A DNA stretch of 64,000 nucleotides from Thinopyrum elongatum (Eukaryota; Streptophyta; Magnoliopsida; Poales; Poaceae). Below, piece by piece: positions 33,785 to 44,389 of the stretch (the first letter of the stretch is position 1; each line of letters opens with the position of its first letter). Below the pieces are notes generated by a model that saw only the letters and a list, made by a program, of their open reading frames with translations, was not told where the DNA came from and made no database searches. The translations under genes and the position numbers were made by a program. The stretch spans positions 544,064,331 through 544,128,330 of the forward strand of contig CM022303.1 of the NCBI GenBank assembly GCA_011799875.1, given 5' to 3'.

Positions 33785-35378
33785 TCACTAGAGATGCTGC
33801 CCATTTGCTATTTTTGGTGGATGCTAACCCTGTTGTACTTAACATGCCTGTCCATGTACTTACGCAGGGTCATAACGACCGATGCTGTTGTTTGCCGTCG
33901 AGGTTAGCTGCATCCCATGTCTTACAGTATTTCACATCATTTGTGCAATTGCAGTTTAACTTCTACCATTTACTGGTTGCCTATAGGTACACATGTCAGT
34001 GGCACTAATCCACGCTTTGACCCGGAGGAACAGCTCGCCTCCGCCGCCGCTGACTTTGGGCGGGCTCTGGCCAAGATGAAGTACCCCAGCAACTACCTCT
34101 CAGGACTTACCAAGTATGTACTCACCAGTTCAATCTTACCAATACTAGTTGCAATTAATGGCTAAGTTTTGTACGGTCGATGTATTAAGCATGTTGCAGT
34201 AAACATGCCTAACACATTTTAGCTACTTTCCCTACCTTTTTATAGACAACTGGGCCATTCTCTGCTCTGGCAGCACCTGCCTTGTGATGTTTAACTCTGC
34301 CAATTGCATTTTTATCAGTACCGGTTTCAATGGCTATTAAGCCTGTTGCAATTAATAGTTGAATCCATTTTTAAACAGTTGTATTTCAATGGCTACAAAC
34401 TTACAAAACATGACTTAGGATGCTGTTAAGCCTGCTGCAATTAACAGTTGTATCCATTTTTTAATCTGTCCCTTTGCTACCATGCTACTCTCCGCAATGA
34501 AGATATACTAGAGATGCTGCCCATTTGCTATTTTTGGTGGATGCTAACCCTGTTGTACTTAACATGCCTTTCCATGTACTTACGCATGGCCATAACGGGC
34601 GATGCTGTTGTTTGCTGTCGAGGTTAGCTGCATCCCATGTCTTATAGTATTTTACATCATTTGTGCAATTGCAGTTTGGCTTCTAACATTTACTTGCTTC
34701 TTGTAGGTACACATGTCGGCGGCACTGATCCACGCTTCGACCCGAAGGAAGAGCTCGCCTCTGCCGCCGCTGACTTTGGGCGGTCTCTGGCCAAGATGAA
34801 GTGCCCCAGCAACTACCTCTCAGGACTTACCAAGTATGAACTCACTAGTTCAATCTTACCAATACCAGTTGCAATTAATGGCTATGTTTTGTACGGTCGA
34901 TGTATTAAGCATGTTTTAGTAAACATGCCTAACACATTTTAGCTATTTTCCCTACCTTTTTATAGACAACTGGGCCATTATCTGCTTTGGCAGCGCCTGC
35001 CTTGTGATGTTTAACTTTGCCAATTGCATTTTTATCAGTACCAGTTTCAATCGCCATTAAGCCTGTTGCAATTAACAGTTGTATCCATTTTTAAACAGTT
35101 GTATTTCAATTGCTACAAACTTACAAAACATGACTTAGGATGCTGTTAAGCCTGTTGCAATTAACAGTTGTATCCCTTTTTTAATCCGTCCCTTTGCTAC
35201 CGTGCTACTCTTTCGCAATGAAGATATCACTACAGATGCTACCGTTTTATTTCCATTTGCTATTTTTGGTGGATGTTAACCCTGTTGTAGTTAACATTGG
35301 CTTTCCATGTACTTACATAGGGTTACAATGGGCGATGCTGTTGTTTGCCGTCGAGGTTAGCTGCATCCCATTCTTATG
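33785..35378. repeat. Triplicated ~0.72-kb exon-intron block
   Basis: The phrase cccatttgctatttttggtg starts near 33799, 34519 and (as ccatttgctatttttggtgg) 35253. Each is followed by the same intron words, an acceptor and the repeated exon module or, in the third, the B3 exon. The spacing is about 720-735 bases. The gene therefore grew by tandem duplication of one exon plus its intron. Confidence 0.75.
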
Positions 35379-35548
35379 CACCATCTGTTCCTAAATATAA
35401 GTATTTTTAGAGATTCCAATATAGACTACATAAGGAGCAAAATGAGTGAATCTAGATTCTAATCTAAACTATATCTATAATTCTATATACATCAGTATGT
35501 AGTTCATATTGAAATCTCTAAAAATACTTGTACTTAGGAACGTAGGTA
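35378..35548. mobile_element. Stowaway-like MITE in an intron
   Basis: Inverted ends are ctgttcctaaatataagtat and, inverted, cgttcctaagtacaagtatt, joined by inverted copies of tttttagagattccaatatag/tttagagatttcaatatgaa. It is ~170 bp. It is absent from the two sister repeat blocks at 33940 and 34650, which show the empty site. It inserted after the block triplication. Confidence 0.8.
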
Positions 35549-36175
35549 GTTGTATTTTACATCATTTGTGCAATCTTAGTTTAGCTTCTAACATTTACTG
35601 GTTGCTTGTAGGTACATATATGAGCGGTACTGATCCACGCTTCGATCCCTTTTGCGTATGGGGCAATGAGATAATCATGAACAAGCATCAAGTGAGGAAA
35701 CTAAGAAAGATTGTTAGGCGAAAGAAACGGGTGATGGGAATTAAGCTCTTTATTTACACTTTGTCCAAGACGACAGTGAACTTTAGGATGGTAAGTAATG
35801 TGTTGCCTTTTCCCCCTGCCCACAACAAGTTACTCTATTAGACCTCAGTATCTGATATTTTTCTCTTTTCAGTGGTTTCCGAAGCTATTTACTGATGATT
35901 ACCTTGCAAACTACATGACCGGAGTGGAGGCAACTAAGGTTAAAGTATATAATTCATGCTACCATGATAATGCTCTAGAAGTCTTCCTGAAGGCGGTGAA
36001 GGATGGGCGGGCGATCATCACAAGGGGTTGGACAAAACTTGTTCGTGCCTATGGCATGCAAGAAGGCACATTATGGGCATTCCGCTTCTTCAACACCATC
36101 GGCAGTCAAAATGATTTACACTTGTCTCTTCACCTTTACAGCCTCTATATATTGTGGTTCATCATAGTTAACTGA

Positions 36176-36860
36176 TGTCTAATCCTGTAATTACTGAAAA
36201 TATTGTACTGACAATTTTATTTATGGATTCGTTGTTGAACCATTGTGCTAAGAATTTGAATTGCACGTTTCATATTTCAAAATTTCCAATTCGAATAATA
36301 AATTACAGGGAAAAATAAAAATATACAGGAGCAAATAAAATAATGTGCACACGGTTAGAATGAAAACAGCGTGTGCGATGAAAAAAAGAGAACAAACGGT
36401 TCTTTGACGTGAAACGTTTGCGATGCCCGACGGACGCACACACGGTTTCGTCTCATATGCGTGTGCGATTCATGGTAATACGGCAAACGTTTCAAACCAG
36501 TGTGTGTGTGATAGGAATACCAATCGCACATAGTTGTGAAAATGGACACGTTGGCGTTAGTAGAGGCACCGCACACATTTTACATTCTTGAACCGTGTGC
36601 GATAACGTACCTATCACAAACATATCGGTAGATTAAATGTTGATGTCCACCTTTTTCACATGACTATAGTGGTGTAATCATTTGGGATGTCTCTCTAATC
36701 AGAAACGTAACGTCGAGATGTAACGTGTGGTACTGGGGCGGCTTCTCATACGTTTATTCTATGGCGATCGTTAGTAGCCGCTCGCCCATCCCCGACGGTT
36801 TCTGGGTCATGAGGGAAGGACCCCCCTATCGCCCACACTCACTTGGCGATGGTTCCAAAT
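36176..36860. repeat. Subterminal-type repeat field of the inner element
   Basis: Short words tgtgcacacggtt, gcgtgtgcgatg, acacacggtttcg and aaccgtgtgcgataac repeat at 36345-36610, followed by the block 36770-36860 that equals 6430-6560 inverted. This is the field that leads to the CACTG-type end at 50585, now split by the LTR insertion. Confidence 0.65.
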
Positions 36861-36865
36861 GCCGT
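36861..36865. repeat. Target-site duplication gccgt, left copy
   Basis: The bases gccgt precede the LTR element and recur at 50532-50536. The empty site is visible in the homologous Y copy, where gcgacggcatttgg at 6457-6470 is uninterrupted. Confidence 0.9.
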
Positions 36866-37082
36866 TGTCGGTTCTATATCCGGCGTATCTCGTAGTAGGG
36901 GTCCTAAGCTGGGCGTCTTGGAGCGATGGTAACACGGACACAGGATTTTACCCAGGTTCGGGCTCTCTCGAAGAGATAATACCCTACGTCCTACTTTTGA
37001 TTGTATTCATATGAATATTAGATTAGCTATTGACTAGCCTGGCCTCGATTTATATAACACACACTACTGGAATCAGCTTCTT

Positions 37083-37860
37083 TGCCGTCCGCCATGCCGG
37101 ACGGCAAAGGCATAGATCATGGACGGCAAAATGCTTTGCCGTCCGCTAGCGGACTGCAAACTGTCCGGATGAAAGCCTGCCAGCAAAGGCCTTCTTTGCC
37201 GTCCGCTTCTTAGAAACGGACGGCAAAGGATTACGCCGTCCGCCATCCGAGGCCAGCAAACGGCAAAGACAGCTGACGGCAGTGCGGTGGCGTGAGAGCT
37301 GTTAGGGGGTTAACGGCGCTCTTTGCCGTCCGCCAGCGGACGGCAAAGATCCGCTGGCGGACGGCAAAGAGCCCAACTAGGCAGCACTGGGAAGCTGCCA
37401 CGTGTCCAGATATGCCGTCCGCCAGCAAACGGCAAAGAGGTTTGAATCATTGCCGTCTGCTGGCAGACGGCATAGATGGTCACTTTGCCGTCCGCCAGCA
37501 GACGGCAAAATGACCAAATAGGCAGCCAGTGTTCCCAGTTTGCACAGGTGACTGCCATGTGTCCTCTTTGCCGTCTGCTAGCGGACGGCAAAGAGGCTAT
37601 ATATCCCCTATTTTTATTTAAATCCCATTAATTAGACATGGTTTCAAACACAGATATACATGCATACATATCCAACAGCATGTCCAACAACATATTTCAT
37701 CCAATCCAACAACATAGTTCAACAAAGTCCAACATATCCATATATACATAACCAGAAACAAGTTTCCAACAACATATCCATATAGACATACATATCCAAA
37801 CAAGTTTTCATAAACAACAAGGAAGCACCACAAGAATAGTACACTCCATGAATCCAAGCT
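37083..37860. repeat. Left subterminal repeats and 3' region of the inner CACTA element
   Basis: Inverted pairs such as tttgccgtccgccagcggac/gtccgctggcggacggcaaa fill 37083-37590 and can fold into small hairpins. Bases 37640-37860 are a loose repeat of acatatccaacaacata, probably the 3' UTR of the small gene that follows on the minus strand. Confidence 0.8.
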
Positions 37861-37863
37861 TCC

Positions 37864-38787
37864 TCATGTAAAGCAAATCTGCAAATTGGGAAAGATGAAA
37901 GTTAGAAGAAGAAGAAGAAGAAGAAGACTAGTTAGAAGAAGAAGAAGAAGATTTTTTTCTTCTCTTTCTTTTTCTCCTCTCCTCTTCTTTACCTTCTTCT
38001 TCTTCTAACTAAAGTAGGTAAAAATGTCATTTTATTGCTAAGCTAGGTAAAAATGCTAAGTGTAGGTCATTTTAGAGCTAAGGTAGGTAAATAGGTCATT
38101 TTGGAGCTTAGTAAGGTTATTATGTCATTTTCGAGGAAAATAAGCTAAGTCTATATCATTTTGGAGCTAACAAAGATTATCATGCCATTTTTTACCTAAG
38201 TATGCTAAGTATGTCATAAATGAACTGAATAAGCTAAGTATAGCTTATTTTTTATCTAACTTAGGTAATTATGCCATTTAGGAGGAAAATAAGCTAAGTA
38301 TCCATTTGTAAAGCAAAACACTAGAGAAAACTTACCCTCATCACAACAAATGTGATGAAGATCGCAACTAAGGTAACAATTGATCCAACGGCATAATGAT
38401 ACCAAGCCTCATTATCAATGGCATATTTTCTAATCTTCTTAAGCTTCAGGCGCATTGCATCCATCTTCAAGCGCATTGCATTCATCTTCATCTTGTGATC
38501 ATCGATGGCATCGGCAACATACAACTCCAATGTCATCTTCTCTTCTTCAATTCTTTTAAATTTTTCTTTCAAATACTCATTTTCTTTTTCAACTAAATTT
38601 AACTTCTCGACAAGAGGGTCCGTTTCAAATTCCGGTTCACATACCTCCTAGATTAAAATATCTCTATGTCAATTTGATGGCCATAATTTGCATAAATGCG
38701 AAATGCAACAAATAGTTATGAAAGAGAATTTACCACATCCGAATCATAAAGCGGGCGAGGGCCGACCGGGACGGAAATCAAGACCAT
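37864..38787 (-). CDS. Second CACTA gene: small coiled-coil, single-pass membrane protein
   Basis: A three-exon model on the minus strand stays in phase throughout: 38787-38734 (MVLISVPVGPRPLYDSDV), 38647-38336, and 37878-37864 (ICFT then TGA). Donors are GATGTG|GTA and GAGG|GTAAGT; acceptors are AATCTAG and TTTGCAG. The ~126-residue product has a charged, Lys/Glu-rich heptad-like middle (KLNLVEKENEYLKEKFKRIE), a Met/Lys-repeat MRLKMDAMRLKLKKIRKY, then a hydrophobic segment YAVGSIVTLVAIFITFVVM near the C-terminus that would cross a membrane once. Similar small proteins accompany this CACTA type in Triticeae genomes as I recall. Unlike the transposase it has no visible break. Its function is unknown. 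Confidence 0.6.
37879..38335. other. Intron of the small CACTA gene, with repeats
   Basis: The intron carries a gaagaagaa/cttcttctt inverted microsatellite (37905-38010) that could form a hairpin and a loose repeat of aagctaagtatgtcattttgg-type units (38035-38300). Confidence 0.6.
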
Positions 38788-38904
38788 GGCACTATGTATA
38801 AGAAACAATCATACAAAGTAAGAAAATTATAAATACCAACTATATAAATTATACAATCATACAAATAACTATATAAATCAAGTACAACATAAAAATTTGA
38901 ATAC

Positions 38905-39708
38905 CTAATAATCATTATCGGTAATGACGTGCTCATCATCATCATTAATAAAAGCATCATCATCATCACTATCGGTAATGACGTGCTCATCATCATGTGG
39001 AAGGCCACCTTTACGTAATCGTTCAAGCATTGACAGGTCATCTGCAGCAGTAACTTCTTCTTCTTCCGGCTCTTCTTGTTCCAGCTCAGGGGTGAAGTCG
39101 GATTCACTATCGTTGTCTACTTCAATGTTCTGGGGTGGAGTAGAGCGGTTCTTGAAACGTTTTTTGGAAAGACGTGTTTCTTGGAAGAATTCTCCTTCGT
39201 CATATGTGTCTTGGTTAATGTGAGGTTCATAATCCTTTTCATTGGGGGGAGGTGGTCTAACACGTGGCGGCACTTCATAAACGACGTCCCAACCACTGAG
39301 ATTTGGATCACTTTGACAGGCCCACGGTAGATAGAAAACTTGGGTTGCCTGTTGAGCCATAATATAGACATCGGGAACATCCAAATGGGTGCTTTGTTTG
39401 ATTTCGACTAGCCCTATATGTTCATGAGTCCTTCTAGTCTCCCTCGGCTGGAACCAATAACATCTGAAGACTACGATGTTTGGTGGGTTTTCACCATAGA
39501 ATTCAAGTTCATAAATTGCTTCAACTCTTCCATAATACTCGATACCTCCTTCGCCGATAGCAGAGACACAACAATTTGTAGACTTTCGGTCGGCCATAGA
39601 TAGCTCTTTGCCATAGGTACGAAAGCGATACCCGTTGATGTCGTATTTGTCAAATGAACGGACCTTATAGTCAAAACCATTAGCTACTTGTCTCAATTCG
39701 GCATCCAT
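38905..39708 (-). CDS. CACTA transposase C-terminal exon (DUF4216-like, acidic tail)
   Basis: A 267-codon frame follows the acceptor TTGTAG near 39724. Residues 55-130 contain GGIEYYGRVEAIYELEFYG, NIVVFRCYWFQP and QQATQVFYLPWACQSDPN, the pattern of the DUF4216 domain found at the C-terminus of plant CACTA transposases. Residues 175-267 are acidic, ending in repeated DEHVITD(S/N)D units. An upstream exon at 39913-39801 (YVAIFSYGAVIQKDSVEEYE) joins it to the DUF4218 part at 40338-39991. This exon itself looks intact; the break lies upstream. Confidence 0.8.
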   Translation of the reverse strand: MDAELRQVANGFDYKVRSFDKYDINGYRFRTYGKELSMADRKSTNCCVSAIGEGGIEYYGRVEAIYELEFYGENPPNIVVFRCYWFQPRETRRTHEHIGLVEIKQSTHLDVPDVYIMAQQATQVFYLPWACQSDPNLSGWDVVYEVPPRVRPPPPNEKDYEPHINQDTYDEGEFFQETRLSKKRFKNRSTPPQNIEVDNDSESDFTPELEQEEPEEEEVTAADDLSMLERLRKGGLPHDDEHVITDSDDDDAFINDDDEHVITDNDY

Positions 39709-39990
39709 AATCTCTGAATTAGCCTACAAGTTTAATACGAAAGGATTGTTGCATTAGTCGCAAATTAGCCAAAGAAAAAAAAGTGTCTAATGGAAATTAC
39801 CCTTTTTTTGGACCAAGAGATGAAACTGGGAAATTCGGCTCCTTGTTTTGCCAGAAGCTCATACTCTTCGACGGAATCCTTTTGGATCACTGCTCCATAC
39901 GAGAATATGGCGACGTATCGACTGCATCAAAAATCCAGGAATAAGAGAAGTTCAAAGGAATTAGAAGTTGTGAAACAATGTACCGAGATC

Positions 39991-40338
39991 TTACTCGATG
40001 TACGGCCGCACTTCTGTTAGGTTGTTGAAGAGATACAGCGAAATGGTCCGCCATTTTTCAACATCCAACCTTACTGGTTTCCAACCACCGGCTGGTGCGA
40101 GATTCCCTTTGAATAGGCTGAGGTTGGATTGACCCTTTTGAGGTTTGTCAGCATTGTACTGAGGCTTCGGATTATGCAAATGACAATTTTTGGCTTCGTA
40201 GTGTGCGGTCACGAAGTTTGCCGCCTCCTCAGTGATGAATGCCTCCGCCATCGATGCTTCTATTCTACGTTTATTTTTACATTTTTCTTGAAGCGTCTTC
40301 TGCATCCTCTCAGTTGAGTAGCACCAACGATTTTGCAC
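39991..40338 (-). pseudogene. CACTA transposase middle part (DUF4218-like), frameshifted
   Basis: The frame contains VQNRWCYSTERM, the strongly conserved RW.Y..ERY.G-like motif of DUF4218, then EASMAEAFITEEAANFVTAH. Directly upstream, between 40445 and 40350 in another frame, lies LICKLEKIFPPSFFNPMQHL, the preceding part of the same domain. The two are separated by a run of ten C (40340-40349 on the plus strand) where the frame changes. An indel in this run is the likely cause. Confidence 0.75.
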
Positions 40339-40450
40339 GCCCCCCCCCCAATCGTGCCTCGGTCGGGAGATGCAAAATCAAGTGTTGCATTGGATTAAAG
40401 AAGCTTGGCGGAAAGATCTTCTCTAACTTGCAGATCAACTCCGGCGCCAA

Positions 40451-42547
40451 CTATTCCATTTCTTCTAGGAGGCCAGGCGATAGTTCTTTCGCACAAAGAA
40501 CACGGAAGAAATAGCTCAGCTCTGCCAGTACTAGCCATTCATCCTCAGGGATGAAGCCACGCAACATCACCGGCATTATCCGCTCAATCCATATGTGCCA
40601 ATCATGACTTTTTAGAACAAACATTTTCAATTTTTGAAGACTCGCTCCCCTCTTTAGATTTGCTGCATACCCATCGGGGAACATCAACTGCATTTTCACC
40701 CACAAAATAATTTCCTTCATAGCTGGCCTTCCAAGATTGAACCATGCCTTTCGCTTCGTCCAGTTGATCCCCTTTCCTTTCGGTTCTTTCATGTTTTGTA
40801 ACGGTCTATCACATAGCTCCTCTTGATCGACTCTAGCCTTAGGATTATCCTTTGATTTCCCCTCTATGCCGAACAATGTACCAAAAATGGCTTCGGCGAT
40901 ATTCTTTTCAGTGTGCATCACGTCGATGTTGTGTGGGCAAAGGAGGTCTTTGAAGTAAGGCAGATCCCAGAAGCATGTCTTGTGAGTCCAGGCGTGTTCC
41001 TTATTATACCCCATGAAATACCCTGGACGCTCTGGATCTGGCTCAAGAGCGTTTAACTGATCTAGGGTCTGTTGGCCTGTCAACGCAGGTGGTGCAGAGT
41101 GTTTGACAACTCTACCTTTGATGAAGTTCTTCTTGTCTTTCCTGAACTTATGGCCAGGATGTAGAAACGGTCTATGCAAGTCGAAGCAACTATACTTGCG
41201 CCCTGCCGTCAGCCAACGAAACTCAAGAGCTCCCTTGCATGTGGGGCACGGGAACCTTCCATGCACACACCAGCCAACGAATAGCGCATACGCCAGCAAG
41301 TCATGCGTCGAGTACATGTACCAGGCTCGCATTATGAAGTTCTGTTTGCTAAAGGCGTCGTATGTCTTGAACCCATTATCCCAAGCTTCTTGCAATTCGT
41401 CCTTAAGCGGCTGCATGTACACATTCATATTCTTCCCCGGATAGTTGGGCCCTAGAATTATCAACGTCAGGAAAATATTCTTTCGTTGCATAATCTGCCC
41501 GGGGGGGAGATTGAGTGGAATGACAAACACGGGCCAACAGCTGTATGCGGCTGCCATCTGACCAAACACACTGAACCCATCTATGCTGACGGTGACTCGA
41601 GGATGCCTTGGATCTGCCATTTTTTCCTTATGTAATGCATTGAAGCGCTTCCACGCTTCACCATCCGATGTGTGCACCATCATCACATTCCCATCTGCAT
41701 CTAGTTCGGTTCTTTTGCCCGTTTTGTGCCATGTCATCTGTCTGGCCGTCTCTTCGACCATGAAAAGATGTTGAAGTCTTGGTACGATTGGCATATACCG
41801 AAGAACATTAACGGGTATTTTGGTCTGCGTCTTCTCACCCATACCGTTGTCTACCACAACATACCTGGAAGAATTGCAAATGGGACAATAGTTCAAGTCC
41901 TCATACTGAAGCCTAAATAAGACACATCTTTTCTCACAGGCATGTATCTTCTCATAGGGCATCTTAAGAGCACGGAGTATTTTGTCTGACTGGCACAGGT
42001 TTGGAGGTAGCATATGGCCTTTGGGTAGAAATCGTCCAAATACTGTCATCATCGCGTCGTAGCATTCTCTACCCAAGTTGACTTGAGCCTTCAAAGCCAT
42101 TATTTGTGAGATGGCATCCAGCTGACAAAGCTCAGTGTGCTCGTGGAGAGGACGTTTTGAGGATTCCAACATTTCAGTGAAGGCCTTTGCAGATTCCTCC
42201 ATCTCCTCGTCCGAGTCCCGAGCATCGTCAAAGTCTTGCACCATGTCTGCGGTCCCGGTACCATGCTCGTCGGTGCGACGATGAACCTCGGCTCTGGCAC
42301 GTTGGGCAGACTCACCATGTAATGTCCAGACCATGTAACCAGGCGTAAAACCAAACTTCTGCAGGTCTTTACTCATTTCAAGCTCGTCCCTCTTTTTATA
42401 GTTGTCGCAACGGGCAGAGGGGCACCAGCTAAATTCCTGGCCATTTGCAAATGCGGCTCTAACAAACCCCTTGGTTTTTGTTAACCATTCCTCGGTCCAA
42501 ACTTTCTGACTAGTGTAACCGGTGTACATCCATGCACAATCACTCAT
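40451..42547 (-). pseudogene. CACTA transposase N-terminal and TNP2 core (698 codons), nonsense truncated
   Basis: The frame opens MSDCAWMYTGYTSQKVWTEE, the transposase-associated domain with C...C spacing (WCPSARC), then an acidic linker. The TNP2 core follows: MPYEKIHACEKRCVLFR, CPICNSSRYV, then SIDGFSVFGQMAAAYSCWPV, PGKNMNVYMQPLKDEL, FPCPTCKG and CPHNIDVMHTEKNIAEAIFG. These are hallmark blocks of En/Spm-type transposases, which cut and paste the element at its TIRs in the nucleus. Translation halts at TAG (40451-40453) right after GLLEEME, whereas homologous sequence (LAPELICKLEKIF) continues in frame behind it. The usual protein would run on through DUF4218 and DUF4216. The start Met is the conserved first residue of this family. 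Confidence 0.92.
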
Positions 42548-42680
42548 ATTGACTTCCTACTGGACACACAAGAAATATATACATAATTAAGCAAACCATA
42601 TCCATCAGTTAATGGAGTTTGTCAGTTTTATTACGTCCATGCAACCTACACGCTAATAGGTAAAGATAGGTCCTAATCCC

Positions 42681-42898
42681 ACCCGAGTATGTGTAGATCG
42701 GGTTCGTTTTCCCATGCTCTGCTCCGGATCCGACGCAAAATTTCGGCAGCACCTCCCCGCTATTCTCCTGATACACGTCTCGGCAATAAGCAGAGAGAAT
42801 GTGTACCCGGAGAACAACAGGGAGGCACTGACGAAATTCTGCATCGGATCCGGAGTTGAGCATATGGGAAAACGAACCCAATCTACACATACTCGGGT
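42681..42898. repeat. Long inverted repeat 1 (hairpin, ~109-bp arms)
   Basis: The left arm starts acccgagtatgtgtagatcg and the right arm ends in its inverse, ctacacatactcgggt. In between gttcgttttcccat, ccggatccgacgcaaaattt and gcctccctg-type words pair with their inverses. The centre is near 42790. It lies about 130 bases upstream of the transposase start codon, so it is probably in the promoter or 5' UTR. Confidence 0.8.
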
Positions 42899-43188
42899 TG
42901 TCCATGGATAACGTTGGACAATTCGAAAGAATCACGATTATAAATATGCAAATGCATGCATATTTATAGATGTAACCCTTTCGAACGGGAGACGCATAGT
43001 GGTTACGCATACTGATGATTGACACCTATAGCTAGCAAGTTTCATCGGGAGATGTCATTTGTGCTCACCAACGAACGCAGGGGCGGAGCTCATCGAACAC
43101 TAGACCCTCGCAGCGACAAAATAACTGCACATTTAAATCCAAAGATGAGTAACATAGCGACCCCCTAACCCGCTCGTCCCCGGGTAAA

Positions 43189-43607
43189 CTAAATAGCAAC
43201 TACCATCGGTGCAAGTTACATGAGGCGGTCGGCGTTGAACACTAGATCCACATCCCACAAGTGAAGCCGGCGCCCGGCGTCCCGCAACAATAGTTCTGGT
43301 GGCCGATGACGGTCGAACACCTTGGCGAATTTGTCTGGCAGCCTCTGCGATGAGGATTAAAGCAAAGTTTTGAAATTTCAAACAACCAAACCGACTTGAG
43401 TCAGTTTGGGTGTTTCAAGTTTCAACACTTGCCTTTTAATCGTCATCGCAGAGGCTGCCAGACAAATTCGCAATGGTGTTCGACCGCCATCGACGCCGAG
43501 AACAGTTGCTTTGGGACGCCGGACGTCGGCGTCACTTGTGGGACGTGGATGTAGTATTCGACACCGACGGCCACATGTACCTCGCACCGACGATACTTGC
43601 TATTTAG
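43189..43607. repeat. Long inverted repeat 2 (hairpin, ~209-bp arms, almost no loop)
   Basis: The left arm starts ctaaatagcaactaccatcg and the right arm ends cgatacttgctatttag. Pairing runs through catcccacaagtgaagcc/cacttgtgggacgtgg, gaatttgtctggcagcctct/agaggctgccagacaaattc to the centre gacttgagtc near 43398. The phrase ccccctaacccgctcgtccc occurs as a direct repeat outside both arms (43161 and 43629). Confidence 0.85.
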
Positions 43608-44389
43608 GGTTCCATCGACACCGAGGAACCCCCTAACCCGCTCGTCCCCGGGCGCCCTCTTTTCCTACTTCTTTTTTTCATCTTCAACTTCTACTTCTTT
43701 TTTTCATCTTCTTCTTCTTCTACTACTTATTGTTCTTTTTTCTTCTTCTTCTTCTTCCTCTTCTTCTTTTTCTTTTTTTTCCATCTTTCTTGATTATTCT
43801 TAAAAACAGGAAAAAAACCAAAACAAAACTATAAACTAAATGTAACCTAAACTAAACTAAATTAACCTAAACTAACCTAAATAAACTAAACTAACCTAAA
43901 CTAAATTAACCTAAACTAAACAAATATAAACTAAATCTAAAAAAATAGAAAATAAAACTCACCACGATGAGGGGCGGGGCGGCGACGGGGCAGGGCCGGG
44001 CGGTGCGGCCGGGTGGTGCTGTGCGGCCGGGCGGCGGCGGCTCGGGACGGGGGCGGGGCGGTGCGGGGCGGCCGGCGAATCGGGACGGGGGCGGCGCGGC
44101 CGGGCGGGCGGGGCGTAGCGGCCGGCGGCGGCGGCTCGTCTGGGCGGCGACGGCTCGGGACGGGCGGGGCGGGGCGGCCGACGATGTGGGTGGCGCTGGG
44201 CGCGGGCGGCTCAGGCGCGGCCGGGCGGGCGGGGCGGCGCGGCCGGCGGCGGCGGCTCGGCTAGGTGGGGCGGGTGGCGGCGCGGCTGGGCGGCGGCAGG
44301 GGTGAGGGATCGGGGCGGCTCGGGTAGGGAGAGAGAGGGAATGGACAGATCGGGCGCGGGCGCGGCCCCTTATCTGCTAGGTCACAGCT
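43608..44389. other. Upstream region of the CACTA transposase: polypyrimidine tract, ctaaa repeats, GC-rich block
   Basis: Bases 43660-43795 are almost all C and T (cttctttttttcatcttctt units). Bases 43835-43940 repeat ctaaactaaattaacc. Bases 43964-44300 are extremely G-rich (ggcggggcggcg). Open frames of 83-112 codons in the last block are low-complexity artefacts. On the minus strand this is the likely transposase promoter side; bases 44320-44370 have agagagagggaatgg. Confidence 0.6.

Larger units (their letters stand above)
33364..36175 (+). pseudogene. X plus-strand B3-like gene with repeated middle exons
   Basis: Exon 1 starts ATGGCGCCTGCAAAACATCC and encodes a Pro-rich start, then a DPEEHLASAADDMVQALA segment that ends in an in-frame TAG at 33559-33561. 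Later segments at about 33986-34115 and 34708-34838 repeat the same module (DPRFDPEEQLASAAADFG, KMKYPSNYLSGLTKY). Exon 35612-35790 encodes DPRFDPFCVWGNE and FIYTLSKTT and ends GATG|GTAAGT. Exon 35873-36175 starts WFPKLFTDDYLANYM and contains GRAIITRGWTKLVRAYGMQE, TLWAFRFF. The latter two exons form a B3-like domain, intact here, and correspond to 7795-7272 in Y. B3 domains bind DNA; a role on the element's own termini is my inference. The stop in exon 1 makes full-length expression doubtful unless another start is used. Confidence 0.55.

Noticed and set aside
43967..44305. 112- and 83-codon Gly/Arg/Ala-rich frames
   Set aside because: The block is almost pure ggcggggc and open in several frames; it lies in the non-coding upstream part of the CACTA element.
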